In this document: positions 25,401 to 32,884 of the stretch, one piece after another | Position numbering within the stretch: the first letter of the stretch is position 1 | Layout of the letters: each line of letters opens with the position of its first letter | Assembly (NCBI GenBank): GCA_001914695.1 | Contig: MNCZ01000101.1 | Location: forward strand, 1-38,195 | DNA from: Gammaproteobacteria bacterium 13_2_20CM_66_19 | Lineage (GTDB): Bacteria; Pseudomonadota; Gammaproteobacteria; Steroidobacterales; Steroidobacteraceae | Reading direction: 5' to 3' | Length of the DNA stretch: 38,195 nt | The notes under the pieces: model-generated | What the model saw: only the letters and a program-made list of their open reading frames with translations | Told to the model about the DNA's origin: nothing | The model's database searches: none | Translations under genes and position numbers: made by a program

Positions 25401-25645
25401 CGGCGGTGCTTCGCCGCCATGTGCGCGCGCACGACGCCGGCAACCGAGCACTCGTCGGTGATCGCGAGGGCGGCATAGCCGAGTGCGTCCGCCCGCTCCA
25501 CCAGCTCGTGCGGATGCGAGGCGCCGCGCAGGAAGGTGAAGTTGGAGAGGCAGTGCAGCTCGGCGTAAGGCGGCAGCGCCGCCGCTCCGGAAACTTCCCC
25601 AGGCGATTTCGGAGGAAGTGACACTTCACACGCGCAGTTGAGCAT
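22478..25645 (-). CDS. dnaE2: Error-prone DNA polymerase DnaE2
   Basis: Alpha-type C-family polymerase that extends past DNA lesions with ImuA and ImuB. 1055 residues, normal for DnaE2. PHP domain at the N-terminus (YAELHCLSNFTFLRGASHPH), catalytic aspartates in PPDIDIDFEHERREEV, and a C-terminal OB domain (VTFVTLEDESGQVNVIVW). The C-terminus is shorter than that of DnaE1, as expected. About 25 residues before the PHP domain look unlike the family, so a later start is possible. ATG 3 bp after imuB, in the lexA-imuA-imuB-dnaE2 operon. Confidence 0.97.
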   Translation of the reverse strand: MLNCACEVSLPPKSPGEVSGAAALPPYAELHCLSNFTFLRGASHPHELVERADALGYAALAITDECSVAGVVRAHMAAKHRRLKLVIGSEFRLECGLTLVALAIDRRGYGRLCRLITRGRRAADKGQYSLTRADLEAASLAQCYILWVPAAQPSPSELRWLAERFPGRLRIAVELLREGGDRERLAALEQLGAHYAVPLLASGDVHMHVRARRRLQDALTAIRLKVPVAEAGLQLYGNGERYLRERARLARLYPRELLEAAVELSLGCTFSLDELRYEYPRELVPPGETPASYLRRLTYEGARWRWPGGVPESERTAIEHELALIAELRYEPYFLTVQDVVAYARRQGILCQGRGSAANSRVCYCLGVTSVDPQRGAALLFERFISRERNEPPDIDIDFEHERREEVLQYVYRKYGRERAALAATVIMYRPRSALRDLGKVFGLTPAESGRLAKVMQWWDRSAALPERVRDAGFDPESSWLARLVPLASELVAFPGFPRHLSQHVGGFVISEGALEELVPIENAASPQRTVVQWDKDDLNDLKLLKVDLLALGMLTALKRAFALVKDFRGTRHALGELPAEDPRVYAMISRADTIGVFQIESRAQMAMLPRLKPQCYYDLVIEVAIVRPGPIQGDMVHPYLRRRSGAEPVEYPSEEVREVLERTLGVPIFQEQVMKIAIVAAGFSPGEADALRRAMGAWKRTGGLDPFRERLLEGMREKGYPDEFAQRIYRQMLGFGEYGFPLAHAASFALLVYDSAWLKCYEPAAFTCALLNSQPMGFYAPAQLVRDARAHGVEVRPVDTCASGWDSTLERRADGEPALRLGLRVVKSLSQSGADRLVAARAERPFASVQDLATRAALDRGDLEALASAGALASLSGNRHLAFWQVAATERPVPLGFATARGADTREGRPLITAPSEAECIAADYASLGLTLGRHPLALLRARLAAAGLSPASEVTRAANGASVRTAGIVLMRQRPSTASGVTFVTLEDESGQVNVIVWERVGSAQRRALIESRLLEVHGELQQQDGVTHLIARRLIDRSSLLGELLTRSRDFH

Positions 25646-25648
25646 GTG

Positions 25649-27052
25649 TCACCCGAACACGCCGTGCAGGAACCAGTCGTGCGGCGCGGCGCGCTCGCGG
25701 AATACCCAGAGGTGTACGCCATGGATGTCGACGGCGGTGTAGTAATCGCGCGCGATCTCATCGCCGTCCCACCAACCGGTCTCGATACGCTCCGGCTCAC
25801 TCACCAGACGCAGCGGGCCCCGCCGCCGGGGCAGCCCGTCCCGCACGGACAACCGCTGCGGCGCCGGGAGGAGCCACACGGGCCGGCGCCGGGCCGGTGC
25901 GCTATCCGCGCTGCACCCGGGCTGTGCGCGATGTGTTGATGCGGACGGCGGCTCGGCAACCGCCCAGGCTTTCTCGGGCCGGTGTGCCGGAAGCCGCGTC
26001 AGCCCATACACCGCTTCGGCACCCAGGCGCGCACGCAGACGCTCGATGAGGTCGCAGCTCTCTTTACCGAAGCTGCCACCGCGCTCGCCCGGTTGCCAAA
26101 GGGATTCGCTCTCCGGCCGATGCGGCACCAGGGCCGCGGCGGCGAGCTCGCAGGCCCGCACCGGCTCCGGGAGCTCGAGCGCGCTCAGGTGCTCGCCGAG
26201 GAGCGCCGTGAGACGTTGCACATCCGTCGCGGGAGAGGCGAGCCGCACTACGCAGCGGGTCGGCGGAGCATGCCGGTGCATCAGGCGGCACTCGAGCTTC
26301 ACGACGCCCAAGTCACGTGCCGCGAGGAAGTCACCGAGCTCGGCCAGGAGCGGTGCGAGCGCCACGAGCAGCAGGCCATGATTCTCCAGCTCACAGCCGA
26401 GCTCACGGCGGCGGCGGAAGCGCTCGGGAGCACGATAAGTGACGCGCACCTCGGCGGTACGCCCGGTGAGCACATCGAGCATGGCGAGCTGCGCGTCGCC
26501 GAAGCGCCGTGCAAAGCCGGCGCGCGGCAAGCGCAGCGCCGCCCCGATGGTTCGCACCCCCATGCGCGCGAGGCGTGCCACGGTGTACTCGGGCCAGCGC
26601 AGGCTCGAGAGCGGCAAGGGTGCCAGCTGTCCAGTGAGCTGCGCCGGCTCCAGCACCTCGAGCGACTTGCCCGCGCGGGCCATGACGAGCGCCGCAAGAG
26701 CCGTGGGCGCAAACGCCAGCACCGGCCTCACCTCAAGACGCAGGCACTCGGCGAGGAGCGCGCCGCGGAGCCCCGCCACGCCCGCGAACAGGTGCAGACT
26801 CCCCTGGACCTCGAGCAGCAGCCCATCCGGCGGCGCCAGGCTCACGCGCGGCGTGAACCGCTGTGCGCTCATCCCAAGCTGCACGAGCTTCCCCGCCGGA
26901 TCGTTTTCGGTCAGATGCATGCCGGCCCACAGCTCGCGCCCCGGTGCGCCGGCTTGAGTCGCGCGCTCGACGGTGCGCGGCGGCGTCGACGGCGCGGGAC
27001 GGACTGGCCAGGCGTCCGCCGGGCGAGCCGCTCGCAGGATTCGCGGATCCAT
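25649..27052 (-). CDS. imuB: Y-family DNA polymerase-like protein ImuB, unusual N-terminus
   Basis: Catalytically inactive Y-family protein that bridges the beta clamp, ImuA and DnaE2. 467 residues. Family features are RFTPRVSLAPPDGLLLEVQGSL with a split here only for length, LARMGVRTIGAALRLPRAGFARRFG, and the C-terminal ETGWWDGDEIARDYY and HDWFLHGVFG. The first 70 residues are atypical: the usual opening (a LWLALHLPxL-like strand and the helix after it) is not at the start, though ELWAGMHLTEND at about 40-51 resembles it and is followed almost at once by the RFTPRVS region. Neither other frame restores a normal N-terminus. 4 bp after imuA. Confidence 0.93.
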   Translation of the reverse strand: MDPRILRAARPADAWPVRPAPSTPPRTVERATQAGAPGRELWAGMHLTENDPAGKLVQLGMSAQRFTPRVSLAPPDGLLLEVQGSLHLFAGVAGLRGALLAECLRLEVRPVLAFAPTALAALVMARAGKSLEVLEPAQLTGQLAPLPLSSLRWPEYTVARLARMGVRTIGAALRLPRAGFARRFGDAQLAMLDVLTGRTAEVRVTYRAPERFRRRRELGCELENHGLLLVALAPLLAELGDFLAARDLGVVKLECRLMHRHAPPTRCVVRLASPATDVQRLTALLGEHLSALELPEPVRACELAAAALVPHRPESESLWQPGERGGSFGKESCDLIERLRARLGAEAVYGLTRLPAHRPEKAWAVAEPPSASTHRAQPGCSADSAPARRRPVWLLPAPQRLSVRDGLPRRRGPLRLVSEPERIETGWWDGDEIARDYYTAVDIHGVHLWVFRERAAPHDWFLHGVFG

Positions 27053-27056
27053 CGCG

Positions 27057-27671
27057 CTAGCCCCGTAATGCGAGATCGATGGCCCCGCGCATGGCAGTGC
27101 GGCCTTTCAAGAGCGTGATGCGCACGCCGGCGCTCATCGGCGCGAGACCCAAGCGCAGAACCGCGGCCGAGGCTTCCCGGGCCGCCCGCCGCGGACGAAA
27201 CAGCACGCCGAGAGTCCGGCCGCGCTCGGCGGCGAGTTGCAAGCGGCGGATCTCGCGCGCTTTCGGCCGTCGCGCCCACGCCAGGACCGCATCACAGGCG
27301 CCCGAGCCGAGCGCCTGCTCGAGAGCCCATAACGGCCGCGCACCGCTCACCACGGCCACCCGATCGAGAGCGATGCCCTCTGCAGCGAGTGCCGGGGCAA
27401 AAGGCATCAGGGGTGGCGCCACCCACACGCACCACCGGGCGCACCGCGCGCGCGTCAGGGCGGCGAGCGCCGGCAACAGCAGGTACAGCTCGCCGCTGCC
27501 GAAGCGGGGGACGAGGATCTCGATCAGACCGGCGCGGGGCCAGCCCTTACCGGGAAGGCATGCATCCAGCGCCGCAAATCCGCTAGCCAGCCCCTCGGCG
27601 TGCGCAGCGCTCGCGCCGCGCCAGATGGTCGGATGCTCGAGCAAACGGGCGAGTTGCGCTGAAGAACCCAT
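27057..27671 (-). CDS. imuA: Translesion synthesis protein ImuA (RecA-like)
   Basis: 204 residues. RecA/SulA-like partner of ImuB and DnaE2 in damage-induced mutagenesis. Seen in LASGFAALDACLPGKGWPRAGLIEIL, FGSGELYLLLPALAAL where RecA has its Walker A, and WVAPPLMPFAPALAAEGIAL. The P-loop itself is degenerate, as in the family. It follows lexA by 25 bp and precedes imuB by 4 bp. Confidence 0.93.
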   Translation of the reverse strand: MGSSAQLARLLEHPTIWRGASAAHAEGLASGFAALDACLPGKGWPRAGLIEILVPRFGSGELYLLLPALAALTRARCARWCVWVAPPLMPFAPALAAEGIALDRVAVVSGARPLWALEQALGSGACDAVLAWARRPKAREIRRLQLAAERGRTLGVLFRPRRAAREASAAVLRLGLAPMSAGVRITLLKGRTAMRGAIDLALRG

Positions 27672-27696
27672 GAGGGCTCATGAGCCATGCACGCGG

Positions 27697-28320
27697 TCAC
27701 ACAAGGCCGCTCGCGCGGCCCCGGCGCACCACGCCCACCACGATGCCTTCGATGAGCAGCGGCTCTTCTTTCAGATCCACCCGGATCGGCTCGAACTCGG
27801 GGTTCTCCGGCAAGAGCCACACGACGGAGCCTTCCTGGCGGTAACGCTTCACCGTCACCTCGTTCTCGAGCCGCGCGACCACGATCTGGCGGCTGCGCAC
27901 CTCGGAGGTGCGATGCACGGCGACCAGGTCTCCGTCGAGGATCCCGGCATCCTTCATGCTCATGCCGGTGACCCTCAGAAGGTAATGCGGCCGTGGCTGA
28001 AACAGTCCCGGGTCGATCTGCAGCCGCGCCTCGAAGTTCTCTTCGGCGAAAATGGGCTTGCCGGCGGCTACCCGGCCGATGAGCGGCAGTCCCATCTGCT
28101 CCCGGATGGTGTCCTTCAGCTGGATCCCCCTCGAGGTGCCGGGCACGAGCGCGATCACGCCCTTGCGGGCCAGAGCCCGCAGGTGCTCCTCGGCGGCGTT
28201 GGCCGAGCGGAAGCCCAGCTCGTGGGCAATCTCGGCGCGCGTCGGTGGCATGCCGCTATCGGAGATGAAGCGCTGGATGAGACGCAGGATCTGTGTCTGG
28301 CGGGGGGTGAGGTCGGACAT
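27697..28320 (-). CDS. lexA: LexA repressor
   Basis: SOS repressor with RecA-stimulated self-cleavage. 207 residues. The recognition helix region [19 protein letters not shown] is almost the same as in E. coli LexA (SPNAAEEH). Cleavage site A86-G87, catalytic S121 (GMSMKD) and K158 (EVTVKR), each offset by +2 from E. coli. It heads the mutagenesis operon and has two SOS boxes in its promoter, so it represses itself and imuA-imuB-dnaE2. Whether a second lexA exists elsewhere is not visible here. Confidence 0.97.
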   Translation of the reverse strand: MSDLTPRQTQILRLIQRFISDSGMPPTRAEIAHELGFRSANAAEEHLRALARKGVIALVPGTSRGIQLKDTIREQMGLPLIGRVAAGKPIFAEENFEARLQIDPGLFQPRPHYLLRVTGMSMKDAGILDGDLVAVHRTSEVRSRQIVVARLENEVTVKRYRQEGSVVWLLPENPEFEPIRVDLKEEPLLIEGIVVGVVRRGRASGLV

Positions 28321-28331
28321 TCTGAGCCTGC

Positions 28332-28347
28332 CTGTTTATATATACAG
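28332..28347 (-). promoter_or_regulatory. SOS box 1, LexA operator
   Basis: Plus strand CTGTTTATATATACAG, minus strand CTGTATATATAAACAG: perfect CTGT-N8-ACAG with AT-rich core, matching the E. coli-type LexA box. It begins 11 bp before the lexA ATG. Confidence 0.93.
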
Positions 28348-28350
28348 TAA

Positions 28351-28366
28351 CTGTAATTATATCCAG
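28351..28366 (-). promoter_or_regulatory. SOS box 2, overlapping the lexA -10
   Basis: Plus strand CTGTAATTATATCCAG, a CTGT-N8-CCAG near-consensus box, 3 bp from box 1. A perfect TATAAT (minus strand 28361-28356) lies inside it, with TTGCGG (28383-28378) as a weak -35 at 16 bp. LexA on either box would block RNA polymerase. Confidence 0.75.
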
Positions 28367-28909
28367 ATCGGAGCTCCCCGCAAGAGTGCCGCCGAAAATC
28401 CACAGGACCCACGCCCCTCAGGTGTTTCCCTCCCTCACTTCACGAGCTTTCTCATCCCTTCATGAGCTCTCATCAACGCCACGCCATTCCCGATACGCGC
28501 ATCAACGTCTCGCCGGCGGCTTGGCCCGTCACGTGCAACTCCGCGCCGGTCGCGCACGAAGCTGAACACCGCGTGAATGAAACTCGAGATCTCGATCCGC
28601 ACGCGCGCCTGGAGCGGCCGTGCAGCAACTCGCCGTCGCCGAGCGTCCGAGACGAGCCGCACCCACCGCCCACAAAGCCGTCGCAACGCTCCTCCGGCAT
28701 CCGCTCCTCGACGTCGCAAACACACACGCGAGCTGACACCTGCGCGCTGACCAAACTGTCGCGAACAGAAGACAAGTCGCGTGTCTGGAGTTGCATTCCC
28801 GTGTCAAATTTGATTCAGTTGCCGGCCAGCGATCGACGGCGGAAGCTTGCTCACTGCCGTTGCATCGGTAATTAGGACCTCCCGAATCAACAACCCAAAG
28901 GGGACGTTT
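28367..28909. other. Gene-free 540 bp upstream of the small lipoprotein gene
   Basis: Between the lexA promoter and the Lpp-like gene. Short open frames exist on both strands (28462-28875 on plus, 28473-28796 on minus) but show no domain, low-complexity composition and no ribosome binding site that stands out. GC is somewhat lower than in the flanking genes. It must carry the promoter of the lipoprotein gene; I could not choose a convincing one. Confidence 0.6.
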
Positions 28910-29227
28910 ATGAAGTGCGCGAGCGTTGTGAAGGCGGCGGCGGCCGTGGTAGCGACGGTGGGATTGGCGGCCTGTACGGATATCAAGCCCATGCAGGCCG
29001 AAGTGGCGGACCTGAAAGCCCAGCTGGCCAAGGTGCAGGGCGACGTGGCGGCGGCGAAGAGCTCGGCCGATCAGGCGAACAGCGCGGCCCAGTCGGCCAG
29101 CCAGGCGGCGAGCGGCGCGCAGAGCACCGCCAATCAGGCGGTGGCGGCGGCCCATGCCAGCCAGTCCTGCTGCGACGCGACGAACGAGAAGATCGACCGG
29201 ATGTTCAAGCGGTCGGTGTCGAAGTAA
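28910..29227 (+). CDS. Small alanine-rich lipoprotein, Lpp/OprI-like
   Basis: 105 residues from ATG 28910 after AAAGGGGA. Signal peptide with lipobox GLAAC (lipidated C22). The mature part is a helical coiled coil with heptads (PMQAEVADLKAQLAKVQGDV) and an Ala/Ser/Gln-rich zipper. The end TNEKIDRMFKRSVSK resembles the OprI end and finishes in Lys, the residue through which Lpp-type proteins are joined to peptidoglycan. C87-C88 are unusual for the family. Probably an abundant outer-membrane lipoprotein; it is followed by a strong terminator. Confidence 0.85.
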   Translation: MKCASVVKAAAAVVATVGLAACTDIKPMQAEVADLKAQLAKVQGDVAAAKSSADQANSAAQSASQAASGAQSTANQAVAAAHASQSCCDATNEKIDRMFKRSVSK

Positions 29228-29252
29228 ACGCCCGCTCCGGACAGGAATCAGA

Positions 29253-29282
29253 AACGCCGCGCGCCGCGCGCGGCGTTTTTTT
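29253..29282 (+). terminator. Rho-independent terminator of the Lpp-like gene
   Basis: AACGCCGCGCG (29253-29263), loop CCG, CGCGCGGCGTT (29267-29277): a perfect 11-bp stem followed by seven T (29276-29282). It could also serve fabH from the other side, though with a weaker T-run. Confidence 0.93.
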
Positions 29283-29353
29283 GGACGCGCGCACCCCGCA
29301 TCGGGCTGTGGAGCCGCGCATCTCGAGTCACGCATCGCGCGGTGCGGCGAGGA

Positions 29354-30310
29354 TCAGTAGCGCACGAGCGCCGAACCCCAGGTAAATCCCCCGCCGAAGG
29401 CCTCGAGCAGCAGCAGGTCACCTCGCTTTATGCGGCCGTCGCGCACCGCGACGTCGAGAGCGAGGGGTACCGAGGCCGCGGAGGTGTTGCCGTGGTCCTG
29501 CACGGTCACGACCACCCGTTCCATCGGCAGGTCGAGCCGGCGCGCAGTCGCCTGGATGATGCGGATGTTGGCCTGATGCGGCACCAGCCAGGTAATGGCG
29601 CTGCGGTCGAGCCCGTTGGCCGCCAGTGCCTCTTCCACCGCGGCCCCGAGCTTCAGGACCGCGACCTTGAACACTTCGTTCCCTGCCATGGTGATCGTGA
29701 GGCGCCCGTCGATACCCGTCGACACGCCACCTGCGCAATAGAGCAGGTCCTTGTACTGGCCGTCCGAGTGCAGGTGAGTCGACAGCAGTCCGGGCTGCGC
29801 GCTCGGCTCGAGCACCACCGCGCCCGCGCCGTCGGCAAACAACACAGCGGTAGACCGATCCTTCCAGTCGGTGATGCGTGACAGGGTCTCGGCGCCGATC
29901 ACGAGCGCGCGCTTCGACTCGCCGCAGCGCACGTACTTATCGGCGATCGACAGCGCGTACATGAACCCGGCGCAGGCGGTCTCGAGGCTGAAGGCCGGTA
30001 TGCCGCGACAGCCGAGACGCTGCTGCAGCAACGTGCCGCAGTTGGGAAACACCAGATCCGGGGTGGTCGTGCCGAAGGCGATGAAGTCGACGTCCGCCGG
30101 CGCGACCCCGGCCGCCTCGAGCGCCCGGCGGGCCGCCTGCTCTGCCAGATCGACCGTCGTCTCCCCGTCCGCGGCCACGTGACGGCGCTCGATGCCGGTG
30201 CGGCTGCGGATCCACTCGTCGCTGGTATCGACCATCTTCTCCAGGTCGAAGTTGGTGATCACCTTCTCGGGCAGGTAGGAGCCGGTGCCGGTGATGCGCG
30301 AGTGAATCAA
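29354..30310 (-). CDS. fabH: Beta-ketoacyl-ACP synthase III
   Basis: Starts fatty acid synthesis by condensing acetyl-CoA with malonyl-ACP. The triad is C113 (ETACAGF), H245 (VPHQANIRI) and N275 (DHGNTSAA), one off the E. coli numbering. TTG at 30308-30310 is the likely start: it gives 318 residues beginning (M)IHSRITGTGSYLPEK and overlaps the plsX stop (TTGA). The open frame runs further upstream through plsX but without homology. fabD, fabG and acpP do not follow; the next gene is the convergent lipoprotein. Confidence 0.96.
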   Translation of the reverse strand: MIHSRITGTGSYLPEKVITNFDLEKMVDTSDEWIRSRTGIERRHVAADGETTVDLAEQAARRALEAAGVAPADVDFIAFGTTTPDLVFPNCGTLLQQRLGCRGIPAFSLETACAGFMYALSIADKYVRCGESKRALVIGAETLSRITDWKDRSTAVLFADGAGAVVLEPSAQPGLLSTHLHSDGQYKDLLYCAGGVSTGIDGRLTITMAGNEVFKVAVLKLGAAVEEALAANGLDRSAITWLVPHQANIRIIQATARRLDLPMERVVVTVQDHGNTSAASVPLALDVAVRDGRIKRGDLLLLEAFGGGFTWGSALVRY

Positions 30311-31317
30311 GTGGTCGAGCCTTGTGCGTGCATTGCCTGCGCGATGTGCGTCGTGAGTGCATGTCGTACCGCCAGCGCGGCCGTGCCGATCGCGCGCGCG
30401 AAAGCAACTCCGTCGGCGCGACCGTGGCTTTTTACCACGATCCCGTCGAGGCCCACCATGCAGGCGCCGTTGTAACGGCGCGGATCGAGCCCGGCCGCCG
30501 CGCGGCGCAGCGCCGGAGCGGCGACCGCACCGGCGAGGCGGTCGAGCCAGGACGCCCGGAACTCCTGACGCATCCGATCCGCGATCAGCCCCGCGACGCC
30601 CTCCATGGTCTTGAGCGCGACGTTGCCGGTGAAGCCGTCGGTGACGACCACGTCGACGTCGCCGGAGAAGATGTCGTCGCCTTCCACGAAGCCCACGTAG
30701 TTGAGCCCGCTGCGCGCGAGCAGGGCTTGCGCCGCCTGCACCAGCTCGTGTCCCTTCATGTCCTCCTCGCCGATGTTGAGAAGACCGATGCGCGGGTTCG
30801 CCACGCCGTACACGTCGCGGGCGATGATGGCTCCCATGGCGGCGAATTGGCGCAGCTGCTCCGGGGTCGCCTTGGTGTTGGCGCCCAGATCCAGCATGTG
30901 GGTGTGTCCGTGCGCGGCGGGGATCGCCGAGATGATGGCGGCGCGCTCCACGCCGGGGAGGGTCCCCAGCACGAAGTGCGCAATCGCGGTGAGCGCACCG
31001 GTGTTGCCGGCGCTCACGCACGCGCAGGCAGTTCCGGCCTCCACCAGGTCGACGGCCACTCGCATCGAGGACTGCTTCTTGTGGCGGATCGCCTCGCGCG
31101 GCTTGTCCTGCATCGACACCACCTGCGAGGCGCCGACCACGGTGGCACGGCTGCGCACCGGCTCGGGCAGGCCTGCGAGAGCGGCGGATATCAGCTGCGG
31201 GTCGCCGACCAGTTGGGTCCGCAGCTCGGGATCCGCACGCAGGGCGCGCACCGCGCCCGCAAGGTATTCACGCGGCTCGTGGTCGCCGCTCATTACGTCG
31301 ATCGCAACCGGCAGCAC
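30307..31317 (-). CDS. plsX: Phosphate acyltransferase PlsX
   Basis: Peripheral membrane enzyme making acyl-phosphate from acyl-ACP for PlsY in phospholipid synthesis. 336 residues. Typical stretches are IDVMSGDHEPREYL (here with VMS for the usual AMG), RHKKQSSMRVAVDLV, VSAGNTGAL, MLDLGANTKATPEQL, LLNIGEEDMKG and VVTDGFTGNVALKTMEG. GTG start at 31315-31317. Overlaps fabH by 4 bp; 38 bp after rpmF. Confidence 0.97.
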   Translation of the reverse strand: MLPVAIDVMSGDHEPREYLAGAVRALRADPELRTQLVGDPQLISAALAGLPEPVRSRATVVGASQVVSMQDKPREAIRHKKQSSMRVAVDLVEAGTACACVSAGNTGALTAIAHFVLGTLPGVERAAIISAIPAAHGHTHMLDLGANTKATPEQLRQFAAMGAIIARDVYGVANPRIGLLNIGEEDMKGHELVQAAQALLARSGLNYVGFVEGDDIFSGDVDVVVTDGFTGNVALKTMEGVAGLIADRMRQEFRASWLDRLAGAVAAPALRRAAAGLDPRRYNGACMVGLDGIVVKSHGRADGVAFARAIGTAALAVRHALTTHIAQAMHAQGSTT

Positions 31318-31355
31318 GCAGCCCCTTTTGGTCGCCCCGCGAGGAGGTCCGGGGC

Positions 31356-31550
31356 TTATTCCTTGTCTTCGGTCTCGGCGGGCTTCTCGAGCACGCGCCG
31401 GCCCCGGTAGAAACCATCCGGCGTGATCCGGTGGCGCAGATGGGTCTCGCCCGACTGCGGATCGGTCGACAGCGCCGGCTGCGCGAGCGCATCGTGTGAA
31501 CGGTGCATCCCGCGTCGCGAGGGTGTCTTACGGCTCTTTTGAACGGCCAT
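31356..31550 (-). CDS. rpmF: 50S ribosomal protein L32
   Basis: 64 residues starting [20 protein letters not shown], the standard opening of the cysteine-free L32 form. The end is acidic ([10 protein letters not shown]). ATG at 31548-31550 follows AGGAG. Between yceD (30 bp) and plsX (38 bp), the classical order. Confidence 0.98.
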   Translation of the reverse strand: MAVQKSRKTPSRRGMHRSHDALAQPALSTDPQSGETHLRHRITPDGFYRGRRVLEKPAETEDKE

Positions 31551-31580
31551 GTGTCATGCTCCTGACTCGATTCGACGACT

Positions 31581-32090
31581 CTAACGTTTCAGCAGCTCCG
31601 CAAGGCGCGCAAACGGCCGGTGCGTCGCCTCGGCGGCGCGACCCGGCGCGCCGGCGGTCAGCGAGGCCGCCCCGCACCCTACATCGTCCCCGTGCAGCGG
31701 AACGGCGGGGAGGCCCAGCAGCATCTCTTCCGTGACGAGCTCGCCGATGCTGATGCGGCCGCCGGGAGCCAGCATCGGCTCGAGATCCCCGGGCACGCGG
31801 CCGACGTCCTCTTCGGAGCCGACCAGGGCCACGCGCACGACGCTTCGAACGGGCAGCTCGATCGGTCCCATGCACCGCTGGCACACGAGCGTCGCCGTGC
31901 CGCTCAAGGTGAGCTCGGCGACGGCAACGCCCGCCTCGCGCCCGAAGTGCGCGCTCCCGTGTACGCTGCCCGCCACGCCCGCGCGCGCCGAGCGCAGTCC
32001 GCCGAGCTCGGCGAGCGGGACAGTAAAGTCGACGTCGGCTCCACCGTCGGCCAGCCGCTCAACCTCGAGCGGTCTCGACCAGGCCGGCAA
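31581..32090 (-). CDS. yceD: YceD family protein (DUF177), large-subunit rRNA accumulation
   Basis: 169 residues. YceD is needed for normal 23S rRNA accumulation and is almost always next to rpmF. Features: LVCQRCMGPIELPVRS with a CxxC, the acidic region after it, and the end THRPFARLAELLKR. The start is TTG at 32088-32090, giving (M)PAWSRPLEVERL; no ATG fits better. Two later cysteines often seen in the family are reduced to one (VGCGAAS). Confidence 0.93.
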   Translation of the reverse strand: MPAWSRPLEVERLADGGADVDFTVPLAELGGLRSARAGVAGSVHGSAHFGREAGVAVAELTLSGTATLVCQRCMGPIELPVRSVVRVALVGSEEDVGRVPGDLEPMLAPGGRISIGELVTEEMLLGLPAVPLHGDDVGCGAASLTAGAPGRAAEATHRPFARLAELLKR

Positions 32091-32299
32091 CTAACACTCC
32101 GGGAAATTCCGGGCGCCACGATACCACCCCGCGAGGGCGTGCTTTCGGCGACCGATCGATCCGCATCGATTTATCACATGCGCGATTTTCGAGGGGAGCC
32201 CGGCATGGGGCGCGTATAATAGGTATCGACTCTCTCCAAGTCAAAAATCGGATTTGGGGCTAAGCCATTGTTTTCTCGGAGGCGATTCAAGGTCGCCCA
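32091..32299. promoter_or_regulatory. Divergent promoter region yceD / yceF
   Basis: A perfect TATAAT at 32215-32220 on the plus strand lies about 80 bp before yceF; no good -35 is seen 16-18 bp before it. The yceD side has no clear promoter. No gene in this stretch. Confidence 0.5.
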
Positions 32300-32884
32300 G
32301 TGATCCTCCCACCGCTGATCCTCGCCTCGACCTCCCCCTATCGCCGGGAGCTCCTGACGCGCCTTCGACTCGCGTTCGAGTCGATCGCACCGGGGCTGCC
32401 GGAGGAACACCTCGACCGAGAGTCGCCCGCCGACCGCTCGCTCCGTCTCGCGCTCGCAAAGGCGCAGGCGGTTGCGCGGCTGCACCCCGGCGCTCTCGTG
32501 ATCGGGAGCGATCAGGTGGCCGCGGTCGGCGAGCAGCTGCTCGGCAAACCCGGTGACGCGGCCGGCTGTCGCGCCCAGCTCGCCATTCTCAGCGGCAAGA
32601 CGGCGCGCTTCTTCACGGCCTGCGCGCTGCTCGGAGTCGGCGCCGGGGTGCGCCTCGCCCACGTCGATACGACGACGGTCGTGTTTCGCGCGCTGAGCCC
32701 GGCCGAGATCGAGCGCTACGTGGCATCAGAGCAGCCTTACGACTGCGCGGGCGGATTCAAGGCGGAAGGCATGGGGGTGGCGCTGTTCGAGGGTATCGAG
32801 AGCCAGGATCCGACGGCGCTCATCGGGCTGCCGCTCATCTGGCTCGCGGGCGCGCTGCGCGGGGCCGGTTACCATCTGCCCTGA
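32300..32884 (+). CDS. yceF: Maf-like nucleotide pyrophosphatase, YceF type (7-methyl-GTP)
   Basis: 194 residues. House-cleaning enzyme that removes modified nucleotides; the YceF subgroup prefers 7-methyl-GTP. ILASTSPYRRELLTRL, VIGSDQVA, LGKPG and CAGGFKAEGMGVALFEGIES are the subgroup signatures. GTG start at 32300. It is convergent with rluC, and their 3' ends overlap by 50 bp. Same neighbourhood as E. coli yceF. Confidence 0.95.
   Translation: MILPPLILASTSPYRRELLTRLRLAFESIAPGLPEEHLDRESPADRSLRLALAKAQAVARLHPGALVIGSDQVAAVGEQLLGKPGDAAGCRAQLAILSGKTARFFTACALLGVGAGVRLAHVDTTTVVFRALSPAEIERYVASEQPYDCAGGFKAEGMGVALFEGIESQDPTALIGLPLIWLAGALRGAGYHLP

Noticed and set aside
22838-25621. Plus-strand open frame of 927 codons opposite dnaE2
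   Set aside because: Shadow of dnaE2; composition is Arg/Ala-rich with no family signature.
28462-28875. 137-codon frame upstream of the Lpp-like gene
   Set aside because: No ribosome binding site, no domain, composition unlike neighbours, overlapped by an equally long minus-strand frame.
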